DNA of 64,000 nucleotides from Kitasatospora sp. NBC_01246 (GTDB lineage Bacteria; Actinomycetota; Actinomycetes; Streptomycetales; Streptomycetaceae). This document shows, in pieces, positions 60,101 through 64,000 of this stretch (its first letter is position 1; each line of letters opens with the position of its first letter). The notes under the pieces are model-generated. The model was not told the origin of the DNA. It saw only the letters and a list, made by a program, of their open reading frames with translations, and ran no database searches. The DNA is taken from positions 8,465,501 through 8,529,500 of the forward strand of contig NZ_CP108484.1 of assembly GCF_036226505.1 (NCBI RefSeq). Reading direction: 5' to 3'. Made by a program: the position numbers and the translations under genes.

Positions 60101-62395
60101 GGCGCGGACACCATCATCGGCCTCTTCATCACCACGCTGCCCGCCCGCGTCACCGTCGACGGCGGCGCGAGCTGCGACGGGTGGCTGCGCGCGGTGCAGG
60201 AGGCCCGGGCGGAGGACCGCCGGTTCGACCACCTGCCGCTGAGCGAGATCCAGGCCCTGAGCGAACTGCCGCCCGGCACAGCGATGTTCGACAGTCTGAT
60301 TGTCTTCGAGAACTACCCGGTGGGCGAGGCGACGGCCGGCGCGCACGGACTGCTGATCCGCGACCTGGAGGCCCGGGAGGCCACCAACTACCCGCTCACC
60401 GTGGTGGTTTCACCCGGTGACCGGCTCAGTGTGGAACTCGGCTACGACCCGCGGTACTTCGATCCCGGCACGGCCGGCTCGCTGGCCGCCCAGCTGCTGC
60501 ACACGCTGTCCGCGCTGGCCGCCTCGGACGGCGCCGGCCGGCTGGACGACATCGACGTGCTGCCGCCCGGGGAGCGGACCCGGCTGCTGCACGGGCCGGT
60601 GCGACCGCCGCTCGACCCGGCGCCCCGGGCCACGCTGCCCGCCCTGGTGGAGGCCGCCGTGGACCGCCGGCCGGACGCACCGGCGCTGGCCACCCCGGGC
60701 CTGGAGCTGTCCTTCGCCGAGGTCGAGGCGCACGCCAACCGGCTGGCGCACCGGCTCATCGCGCGCGGCGCCGGTCCCGGCGAGCTGGTGGCGCTGCTGC
60801 TGCCGCGCTCGGCGGACATGGTGCTGGCCCAGCTGGCGGTGGCGAAGACCGGCGCCGCGTTCCTGCCGGTCGACCCCACCTATCCGGACGAACGGGTCGA
60901 GCTGATGCTGCGCGACGCGGCTCCCGCGCTCACCCTCGATGCCAAGGAGGTGGCCGGCCTGCTGGCCGGGCCGGCGGACGGCACGCCCGACCGCCGGCCC
61001 ACCGACGCCGACCGCAGCCGCCCGCTGGACCTGGACGACCCGGCCTACGTGATCTACACCTCCGGCTCCACCGGTACCCCCAAGGGCGTCGTCCTCACCC
61101 ACCGCGGGCTCGCGGTGTTCGCCGCGGCCGAGGCCGAGCACTACCAAGTGGCCCCGGGTGACCGGGTGCTGGCCTTCGCCACCCCCAGCTTCGACGCCTC
61201 CGTGCTCGAACTGTGCATGTCCCTCCCGCACGGAGCCCGGCTGGTGGTCCCCGCTCCCGGTCCGCTGCTCGGCGCCCCGCTGGCCCAGGTGCTCCGGGAG
61301 GAGCGGATCACCCATACCCTGCTGCCCCCGGCCGCCCTGGCCACCCTGCCGCCCGGCACCCCCGGCACGCTGCCGGACCTCAAGACGCTGGTGGTCGGCG
61401 CCGACGCGTGCAGCGCCGACCTGGTGGCCCGGTGGGCCCCGCGGCACCGCATGGTCAACTCCTACGGGCCCACCGAGGCCACCGTCGTCGCCACCTGGTC
61501 CGCGCCGCTGGAGCCGGACGGCGCCGCGCCGCCCATCGGCCGCCCGCTGCCCGCCACCGGGGCCTACGTCCTGGACGCGCGGCTGCGGCCGGTGGCCGAC
61601 GGCGTGCCGGGCGAACTGTGGCTGAGCGGACCGGCCCTGGCCCGCGGCTACCTGGGCCGGCCGGGGCTGACCGCGGCGCGGTTCACGGCCGACCCGTTCG
61701 GTCCGCCCGGCACCCGGATGTACCGCACCGGCGACCGGGTGCGCCGCGACTCCCGAGGCGAGCTGCACTACCTGGGCCGCACGGACCACCAGCTCAAGCT
61801 GCGCGGACACCGGATCGAGGCGGGTGAGGTCGAGGCGGTCCTGGTGCGCCACCCGTCCGTCCTGGACGCCGTGGTGAGCGTGCGGGAGGACGAGCCGGGG
61901 CAGCCTCGCCTGGTCGCCCACCTGCTCGCGGGCCCCGGCGGCGACGCGCCGTCCGGCGCCGAGCTGCGCGCGCTGGCCGCCCGCTCCCTGCCGGGCCACA
62001 TGGTCCCCTCGGCGTTCGCCGTCCTGGACGCCTTCCCGCTCACCGAGAGCGGCAAGACCGACCGGACGGCCCTGCCCGTGCCCGCCCCCGTCGAGTGGGG
62101 GCAGGCCGGCCACGTGCCGCCCCGCACGCCCACCGAGGAGGCGGTGGCGGCCATCTGGGAGGAGAGCCTGCGGACGGCCGTGGGCGTGGAGGACGACTTC
62201 TTCCTGCTGGGCGGCGACTCGATGCGCGCCCTGCTGATCGCCTCCCGCGCCAACGACGCCTTCGGCGTCACGCTCACCCCCCGCGACGTCCTGGTCTCCC
62301 GCACCGTGGCCGCCCTGGCGGAGCTGGTGGAGGAGCAGGTGCTGAGCGAGCTCGAAGACGCCGCGTACGGCGGCCCCGACGACGACGAACGGTGA
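45200..62395 (+). CDS. Five-module nonribosomal peptide synthetase A-T-C-A-T-E-C-A-T-E-C-T-E-C-A-T, module 4 without A domain
   Basis: The ATG at 45200 (MADQPDHLV, GGAAGGA upstream) gives 5731 residues; an in-frame start at 45104 is possible. Domains by approximate residue: A1 37-518, T1 (Ser559), C2 614-1057 (HHVITDGWS, LCL type), A2 1080-1569, T2 (Ser1617), E2 1672-2121 (catalytic His1793), C3 2128-2577 (HHLILDGWS, DCL), A3 2599-3091, T3 (Ser3140), E3 3191-3644 (His3326), C4 3659-4091 (HHVLLDGWS, DCL), a 40-residue linker, T4 (Ser4166), E4 4218-4679 (His4353), C5 4687-5131 (DCL), A5 5145-5627, T5 (Ser5674). Read by eye against GrsA-PheA, the specificity codes are A1 DALLIGSIVK, A2 DVFSVALVYK, A3 DAYWWGGTFK (Val-like) and A5 DALLVGSVVK. 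A1 and A5 probably use the same or similar residues; I do not assign them. Module 4 is C-T-E with no adenylation domain. The first module has no C domain, so A1-T1 starts the chain. There is no thioesterase; the chain passes to the next gene. Confidence 0.95.
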   Translation: MADQPDHLVPAPTSQQAGEAFGVPEHEASPVDGGATLGELFATWVARTPDAPAVTDGRRTWSYRELAARVDLLAGYLVRRGAGPERTVALVLPRSMELIAAELATARAGAAFLPVDPDYPAERRALMLADAAPAVTLDDPGFVRAVLDAADGGGGGLPRPAVGADHVAYVIYTSGSTGTPKGVAVTHRGIGGFTAAAIERYAVRAGDRVLQFSSPSFDASVLELFISVLSGATLVVPPGGPWLGDELAAVLDEHGITHALIPPAALATLPAPAAGTAHRLRTLIVGAEACPPALVDRWAPGRRMINSYGPTEATIVATWTGPLSAGAGTPTIGGALPHTRVYVLDAAMRPQPGSLEGELYIGGEAVARGYLNRAGLTAARFVADPFGEPGARLYRTGDRARWNADGELEFLGRLDRQVKLRGFRIEPGEIEAALRRDTAVGEAVVMVREDEPGRERLVGYVTPADPARAPDPAELRTNLAAALPAQLVPSVVVVLAAMPLTSQNKIDRRALPAPVRPASADRAAPLTAPERTLAAIWADVLGADTVGATDDFFELGGDSILAARTLARIRDELGVRLTLRDVFTARSVAALAPLLGGHRAAAPPEPIPAAPRGVPLPLSNAQRRLWFLDDLTAGGTEYNTGVALRLHGAPDPEALSRALRRLVARHASLRTTFDTVDGQGVQRIAEQAALPLRTADLGELPVVRRAEAAERLLTDELSRPYDLTGGPLARALLVRLAPDEHLLLLGQHHVITDGWSVGVLVRELAALYHAEVSGEPDALPVPALQYPDFAVWEQRRQGSNAQVAEDAGSLGYWKRHLSGLQHLHLPTDRPRPAVRTTSGAAHRHHLPADLVARLRHLATGRGTTVFTLFAGASALLFSRYSGQRDVAFGTVTNGRERRELEDVTGFFANTVVLRGDVDETVTVDRFVENMRTTVLDAFVHAGVPFDRVVEELAPPRDPSRTPLVQVLVVQQAPLDLPSAGGLRLEEHPLPRPAARFDLVLEFSPDAEGGCVLTVEYNTDLFEAPTVARMSRHLHRLLAAMADGPQLRLAELPMLSERERRTLIDSWNPPARTGPTAAEVALPELFEAQAARTPERTAVVCDAVRRDYAQVNRRANRLARLLVSRGAGPEKLVALCLPRSAELPSALWAVLKSGAGYLPLDPGYPAERIRLMLDDAEPVLVVATRQTAAALPKGCEPLILDEFADAPGTDEADLTDADRLGPLAPDHPAYVIYTSGSTGRPKGVVVTHRTVVALAGWAGERFGPGGLDHVIAATSLNFDVSVFELLCPLLAGGSVEVVADLPALADTPGRRQVGLVSGVPSVISRLLAGGGAPVEARTVVLAGEALPAQVVRDLREVMPGCEIANLYGPTEATVYATAWFAGDGLPEQAPPIGRPLALTRGYVLDGALRPQPPGVVGELYLGGGGLARGYLGRPGLTAARFVADPYGAPGQRMYRTGDLARWSPEGELEYVGRIDQQVKVRGFRIELGEVEEALRGCEGVAQAAATVRESEGTRRLVGYVVPVPGGRTEPEAVRRELALTLPDYLVPSAVLVLATLPLNPNGKLDRGRLPAPGPAPRAVGHVEPRSPSERAFAAIWADVLQVERVGAEDNFFQLGGDSILSIQVVARARQSGLPVTSRDVYQHQTVAALARCADAADRSRPTGAAVVAATGESPLTPIQHWWFHAGAERVGHFAQALSVRLPEDLDPAALEDALNDLVAHHDALRSSFGAADGADPRWRIDEQTRRVALARHSGPDTDTPHFGPFDLRHGPQLRAVLHERGAGRPPVLHLAVHHLVVDGVSWRVLLEDLDRAYRARRDGGDGAAALPAKSSPLRQWAQRLHAHAADGGFDDERGYWARALPDRADPLPADLAGADTYASARSVTVRLSAADTAVLLRTLPETYRTQVNDVLLSALGRVLCGWSGQDRVVVDVEGHGREELFSDLDISRTVGWFTTRHPVALAVPAQADWDAVLKQVKEQLRAVPRHGLGHDVLDRLGRIGAAQGRTAQVSFNYLGRIAFPDGPDGLYRGTFRPLELDADPLVERPHALEVVGRLDRDALEFSWFYSDQRYLPSTVEALAGRFADTLADLARHAARPGAGGRTPSDFPLVRLDQAAVDRVVGAEPGAVEDVLPLTPTQTGMLFHALSQADSAAYFQQLTFVLEGVPDPDRLAAAWQRVTGRSAVLRGRVRWHDVPEPLLVVERRAPVPVTGLDWRELTEEERRERLADLLDRDRATGIDLAQAPLQRLVLARVSETGVRVVWSFHHLILDGWSLFQVLSDVFACHAALCAAGPDAPDVLDGLDILDVPDGTAQRPPYRDYLAWLRERDWDQAEQHWRERLGGLTEATPLPWDREPRESHHAESGQAVRVSVPASATRALEGFAKTTGLTLNTLVQGAWALLLGRQSGRDEVVFGTTVSGRPAELPGAEAMTGLFIATLPTRAAVPAVGTLVDWLRRLQWEQNEDRRFDFVPLTQMRTFTGLPERTALFDSIVVFENYPVDDELAAAHGLRLSGLEGVETTNYPLSLVAYPGPELALRLCYDPELFDAATARRMAEYLTVLLAGMPDGAQRPPARLPLLSAERRAQVLHAWNDTATDLPERSVAELFAEQVRRTPDAVALEAGDERLSYRELDARAAALARRLTALGVRVERPVGVLMNRSVWLIIAQLALVRTGGVYVPLDGRAPRERLRRTLAEAGAGLVLTDADWEPTARDLCPGDGVLRPDEPTHDAAAEGRPDQDGPAVHPDNLQYLMFTSGSTGTPKGVAVRQRDVAALALGRAFTGHDRVLVHSPHAFDASTYEVWVPLLRGGTAVLAPPVELDAAVVRRAVTEQGVRHLWLTAGLFRLLAQEDPGCLRGAREVWTGGEAVPGAVVRRVLEACPDLTVVDGYGPTETTTFATCRVFRAGEPLSAVLPIGRPLDNTRVYLLDDALQPQPPGIVGELYIAGAGLARGYAGRPGETATRYLADPFGPPGERMYRTGDTARWSDDGELHFVGRADDQIKVRGFRIEPAEIEARLTDHPDVAEAVVSLHQDGGRKRLAAHLVPAEGAAAPSATALRSHLAADLPDYMLPAAFVTVPELPLTANGKVDRRRLPAPDWAASGDSAYRAPATGTEQVLAAIWAELLGVDRVGVDDDFFMLGGDSILSIQVVSRARAAGLALTPRDLFRFPTIAALAVITGTAGSVAGTEPVSGEVALAPIQHWYLDPRPPQAGFFNQSVVVETPGQVDPDVLRRALTALWAHHDALRSRFTAEPDGGVRQHCAPADAPAPELLEVCDLAGLEPGAAERAEALATAAAHEGFRLETGPLLTARLFTTGGTGPARLLLAVHHLVVDGVSWRVLLEDLETAYRQAAAGRPLRLPARTSSFQEWTRRLREHTASGGFAGRRAHWTAVARHSAAPLPVDSEGGNTAADVRAVTVRLDRERTDELLRKVPAVYRTRIDDVLLTALGRVVARWTGRDTVAVGLEGHGREDQFFEDIDLSRTVGWFTTLFPVALRVPEGDWGTALKSVKEQLRAVPDRGLGYGALRHLAQDAQLVGAATPGISFNYLGRFDWSDEGAALVRAVPGGLDGAQAPGAARPHLLDVVARVQDDHLEISWYYSAGRHHERTVASLADGMVSALEGIVAHCADPDAGGRTPADFPLARLDQAAVDRIVGDGRDVADVYPLTPMQAGMLFHSLLEPDGRTYLNQVQLVLSGVTDPHALAEAWQRTADANPVLRTRLTWEESAEPHQVVQQWAAVPVAHHDWSQWPADRIERETARLVAEDRQAGLDLRTAPLMRLALIRLSPTRVRMVWTFHHVLLDGWSAAQVFDEVCERYDALTTGRPPAAPERAPFGHYLGWLAGQDPARAERHWREALAGFPAATPLPRDRWPVEAHRASSGASVRVALDDDLSPRLRETAQQAGLTVNTVLQGAWALLLARCGGGDDVVFGTIVSGRPAELPGVTSMVGLFINTLPTRVRIEGQRPLREWLRALQAAQSEDRRHGFVSLAQLQTWSEVPGGTSLFDSIVVFENYPFDEDAVNRYGLAVEAERDVEPTNYPLCVVVVPGEALSVSLEYDPAAFDAATVEALGAGLATLLAAIAADLEQSPADVPLPDPPRGRAALERLAAAVAPAPGGTLSEPPRATPAAAGDRPSRTGTERLLAAIWSEVLGVPDVGPDDNYFALGGDSILGIQIVSAARRAGLALTPRHLFSHQTLAELALAAEEAPVAAVVAEQGAVVGEVPLTPVQHWLFDTLGGDARFTQGVSYQLAADADETLLRAALTAVLAHHDALSLRFEPTGPGQWRQYGAAPGGAPVSLRVHDLPGGEPRVLAAALREAAADLADGFDLGSGPLLRAALCRFDGAAHPVLLLAAHHLVVDAVSWRLILEDLERAYRALGEGRTPDLGAKSTSFQAWARRLAAHTAAGGFDDELVHWQGLDDGDGAIVLPRDLDGANTAAVEEALTVGLDAEETRRLLQDVPEVYRTRVNDVLLCALGRVLSRWTGRDRVVVTLEGHGREELFDDVDLARTVGWFTTMYPVALEVPRDADTGGALKAVKESLRAVPRGGLGYGALRHLRPAGGPPLPELPRIGFNYLGRQDRNHPPGGLLHAPSGPLGGGMDPSAERPHLLDVLGQVSEGRLEFTWSYSREVHRRETVARLAAELADELRAIIRHCAEPGAGGRTPSDFPLAPLDQPAVDRLAGTGREVVEIYPLTPTQTGMVVHGLDEAGNGLYVEQLTFVLDGARDPRLLAAAWQHVVDRTPVLRTSVVLHDVPVPLQVVHRQATLPVTEHDWSAVAPERLGTELELFLAELRGRPLGLDRAPLLRLDLVRLGPDAVRVVWTFHHVLLDGWSVFQVLSDVLAAHAALARGERPSLPERRPFADYAGWLAGRDTGRAADHWRGALVDLATPTALPYDRRPGRDATACSGVWLSQRLGAAETHRLQEFARRHRLTLNTLVQGAWALLLSRWSGQSQVCFGTTVSGRPADLVGADTIIGLFITTLPARVTVDGGASCDGWLRAVQEARAEDRRFDHLPLSEIQALSELPPGTAMFDSLIVFENYPVGEATAGAHGLLIRDLEAREATNYPLTVVVSPGDRLSVELGYDPRYFDPGTAGSLAAQLLHTLSALAASDGAGRLDDIDVLPPGERTRLLHGPVRPPLDPAPRATLPALVEAAVDRRPDAPALATPGLELSFAEVEAHANRLAHRLIARGAGPGELVALLLPRSADMVLAQLAVAKTGAAFLPVDPTYPDERVELMLRDAAPALTLDAKEVAGLLAGPADGTPDRRPTDADRSRPLDLDDPAYVIYTSGSTGTPKGVVLTHRGLAVFAAAEAEHYQVAPGDRVLAFATPSFDASVLELCMSLPHGARLVVPAPGPLLGAPLAQVLREERITHTLLPPAALATLPPGTPGTLPDLKTLVVGADACSADLVARWAPRHRMVNSYGPTEATVVATWSAPLEPDGAAPPIGRPLPATGAYVLDARLRPVADGVPGELWLSGPALARGYLGRPGLTAARFTADPFGPPGTRMYRTGDRVRRDSRGELHYLGRTDHQLKLRGHRIEAGEVEAVLVRHPSVLDAVVSVREDEPGQPRLVAHLLAGPGGDAPSGAELRALAARSLPGHMVPSAFAVLDAFPLTESGKTDRTALPVPAPVEWGQAGHVPPRTPTEEAVAAIWEESLRTAVGVEDDFFLLGGDSMRALLIASRANDAFGVTLTPRDVLVSRTVAALAELVEEQVLSELEDAAYGGPDDDER
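57472..57850 (+). other. A-less module 4: C4-T4 linker and carrier domain
   Basis: C4 ends at SVSLEYDPAAFDAATVEALG and a linker rich in Pro/Ala/Arg (PRGRAALERLAAAVAPAPGG) leads straight to T4 (TGTERLLAAIWSEVLGVPDV, DNYFALGGDSILGIQIV). None of the adenylation core motifs (YTSGSTGxPKG, NxYGPTE, YRTGD, K of A10) lies between, whereas each is present in the other four modules. The frame is intact through the region, so this is not a frameshift. Confidence 0.9.
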
Positions 62396-62408
62396 GGACC
62401 CGACGACC

Positions 62409-64000
62409 ATGACGCCTTCGAAGCGAGACCGCGCCGCCGCCCTGCCCGCGGACCTGCGGGAAGCGCTGCGCCGCAGGCTGGCCGGACAGGCCGGCGGCGA
62501 GGGGCCCGGCGCCGGGCGGACCGTCCCGCGCGCCGACCGCGGCCGCCCGCTGCCCCTCTCCTTCGTCCAGCAGCGACTGTGGTTCCTGGACCGGCTGCGG
62601 CCCGGCGACCACCGCTACAACAGCGCCCTCGCCGTGCGCTTCACCGGGCCGCTGGAGCGCGAGGCGCTGGCCCGGGCGCTGGCCGCCGTGGTGGCACGCC
62701 ACGAGGGACTGCGGACCACCTTCGAGGAGACCGACGGCCAACTGGCGCAGACCGTGCGGCCGGCCGAGCCGGTGCCGCTGCCGGTTCGCGAGCCGACCCC
62801 GACGGAGACCCTCGACGCGATCCTGCTGGCGGAGTACTCCCGCCCGTTCGACCTGCGCCAGGGCCCACCGCTGCGGGCGCTGCTGGTGCGCGAGTCGGAT
62901 GCCGCGCACGTCCTGCTGCTGACCGCGCACCACATCGTCACCGACGGCTGGTCCATGGGCGTGGTCCTGGACGAGCTGTGCACCGCCTACGCCGCCCTGG
63001 TCCGGGGCGCGGCCCCCCAGCTGCCCCCGGTGGCCACGCAGTACCCCGACTTCGCGGTGTGGCAGCGCGAGCAGCTCTCCGGCACCCGACTCGAGAAGCA
63101 CCTCGCCTACTGGAAGGGGCAGCTGGCCGGCGCGGTGGCCCCCGAGCTGCCGCTGGACCGGCCCCGGCGCGGCGAGGAGGCCGGCGCGGGCGCGATCCAC
63201 ACCTTCCCCGTCTCCGCGCGGCTGACGGCCCGGCTGCGCGACCTGGTGACCGAGCAGCACAGCACGCTCTACACCGCCCTGGTCGCCGCCACCCAGGCGC
63301 TGCTGGCCCGCTGGTCCGGCCAGGACGACATCACCGTGGGCTCCCTGACCTCCGGGCGCTCCCGCACCGACCTGGAGCGGGCCGTCGGCTGCTTCGTCAA
63401 CACGGTGGTGCTGCGCACCCCGGTGGAGCGGTCCTGGTCCTTCCGCGACCTGCTGTCGGCCGCCACCACCACCGTCAACGACTCCTTCGTGCACGGTGAC
63501 ACGCCCTTCGAGCGCCTGGTGGAGACGGTCGGCGCCCCCCGCGAGGCGGGCCGCAACCCGCTCTTCGACGTGATGGTCCTGCTGCACCCCGCCCCGCCCG
63601 CGCCCGCCGCCGCGCACGGGCTGGACGTCTCCCTGGTCGACGTGCCCCGGCAGGCGGCCACCTTCGACCTCAGCGTGGAGTTCGTCCCGGACGGGGAGGG
63701 GCTGACCGGCCTGCTGGAGTACCGCAGCGACCTGTTCGACGAGTCCACCGCGCGGCGGATGGCCGACCAGCTGCTGCGGCTCCTGGAGGGCGTCGCCGCC
63801 GAACCGGACCGGCCGCTGGGCACCCTGCCGCTGCTCTCCGCCGAGGAGGTCCGCCGGGTGACCCGGGAGTGGAACGGTGCCCGGCTGCCCGTCGACGACG
63901 CCTGCTACCCCGAACTCCTGGAGCGCCGGGCCGCCCTGACCCCGGCGGCCCTCGCCCTGGTCGCCGGGGGCGAGCGGCTGGACTACGGGACGCTCAACCG
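62409..64000 (+). CDS. NRPS, second subunit: N-terminal C domain and start of A domain (3' end outside window)
   Basis: The ATG at 62409 lies 13 bp after the previous stop, and the frame stays open to the right edge (530 residues visible). Residues 1-28 (KRDRAAALPADLREALRRRL) look like an acceptor docking helix. The condensation domain spans about 45-475 with the catalytic motif HHIVTDGWS (His175). Its sequence is LCL type (SFVQQRLWFLDRL, then VTDGWSMGVVLDEL), which matches the lack of an E domain at the end of the first subunit, so residue 5 should be L. From about 490 an adenylation domain begins (LLERRAALTPAALALVAGGE). Further modules and the chain-release step lie outside the window. Co-transcription with the first subunit is almost certain. 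Confidence 0.95.
   Translation, partial: MTPSKRDRAAALPADLREALRRRLAGQAGGEGPGAGRTVPRADRGRPLPLSFVQQRLWFLDRLRPGDHRYNSALAVRFTGPLEREALARALAAVVARHEGLRTTFEETDGQLAQTVRPAEPVPLPVREPTPTETLDAILLAEYSRPFDLRQGPPLRALLVRESDAAHVLLLTAHHIVTDGWSMGVVLDELCTAYAALVRGAAPQLPPVATQYPDFAVWQREQLSGTRLEKHLAYWKGQLAGAVAPELPLDRPRRGEEAGAGAIHTFPVSARLTARLRDLVTEQHSTLYTALVAATQALLARWSGQDDITVGSLTSGRSRTDLERAVGCFVNTVVLRTPVERSWSFRDLLSAATTTVNDSFVHGDTPFERLVETVGAPREAGRNPLFDVMVLLHPAPPAPAAAHGLDVSLVDVPRQAATFDLSVEFVPDGEGLTGLLEYRSDLFDESTARRMADQLLRLLEGVAAEPDRPLGTLPLLSAEEVRRVTREWNGARLPVDDACYPELLERRAALTPAALALVAGGERLDYGTLN

Noticed and set aside
56546..60346. Another long minus-strand frame opposite modules 4-5
   Set aside because: Same antisense artefact; no recognisable motif and low-complexity composition.
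1..64000. CRISPR arrays, rRNA or tRNA genes
   Set aside because: No regularly spaced repeats with unique spacers and no RNA gene signatures were seen anywhere in the window.

Overview
The window is GC-rich actinomycete DNA with strong third-position GC bias, GTG starts and typical Streptomycetaceae gene families (DUF4383, RskA-type anti-sigma factor, PucR and WYL regulators, type III PKS operon, large NRPS). It most probably comes from Streptomyces, Kitasatospora or a close relative. No rRNA, tRNA or CRISPR array was seen.

Layout. Positions 1-6.3 kb hold stress and redox sensing: a DevS-type GAF histidine kinase cut by the left edge, a flavin-binding PPOX-fold protein, a DevR/LuxR response regulator, a MarR repressor with a perfect operator next to an alpha/beta hydrolase, and a tandem universal stress protein broken by one missing base. 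Positions 6.6-8.7 kb are a patchwork of broken genes (phosphoketolase, IS3 OrfA, Mrr-like endonuclease) around one intact DUF4383 gene. Positions 8.8-11.7 kb encode two secreted repeat proteins. Positions 11.8-18.1 kb hold molybdenum enzymes: a small sulfite-oxidase-fold protein, a two-gene xanthine-dehydrogenase-type operon and a PucR regulator. Positions 18.1-21.2 kb are a second patchwork (truncated 5'-3' exonuclease, antitoxin, terpene cyclase and STAS pieces) surrounding an intact ML-domain protein that resembles fungal NPC2. Positions 21.2-26.2 kb combine a CHRD/SOD-like protein, a fasciclin lipoprotein and a membrane molybdopterin oxidoreductase, divergent from a SigK/RskA pair. This parallels the mycobacterial SigK-MPT70/83 arrangement.

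Positions 28.2-31.8 kb form an SrsABC-like type III PKS, methyltransferase and flavoprotein operon with a divergent UbiA prenyltransferase. Positions 32.3-41.4 kb are mostly housekeeping or hypothetical: a coiled-coil winged-helix protein with a basic linker, an APC permease, a GlsB-type membrane protein, a NIPSNAP/DUF pair divergent from a WYL regulator across a perfect 9-bp inverted repeat, and a proline-rich membrane protein. Several perfect hairpin terminators separate these units.

Positions 42.4-64 kb are the left part of a nonribosomal peptide cluster: a cytochrome P450, a cytosolic serine hydrolase that fits a penicillin-binding-protein-type thioesterase, a five-module NRPS (A-T / C-A-T-E / C-A-T-E / C-T-E / C-A-T), and a second NRPS that runs off the right edge. 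The fourth module has no adenylation domain, so it must be loaded in trans or skipped. The line reads L-D-D-D-L through five modules, with module 3 probably Val. With the stand-alone cyclase candidate this suggests a macrocyclic, D-rich peptide.
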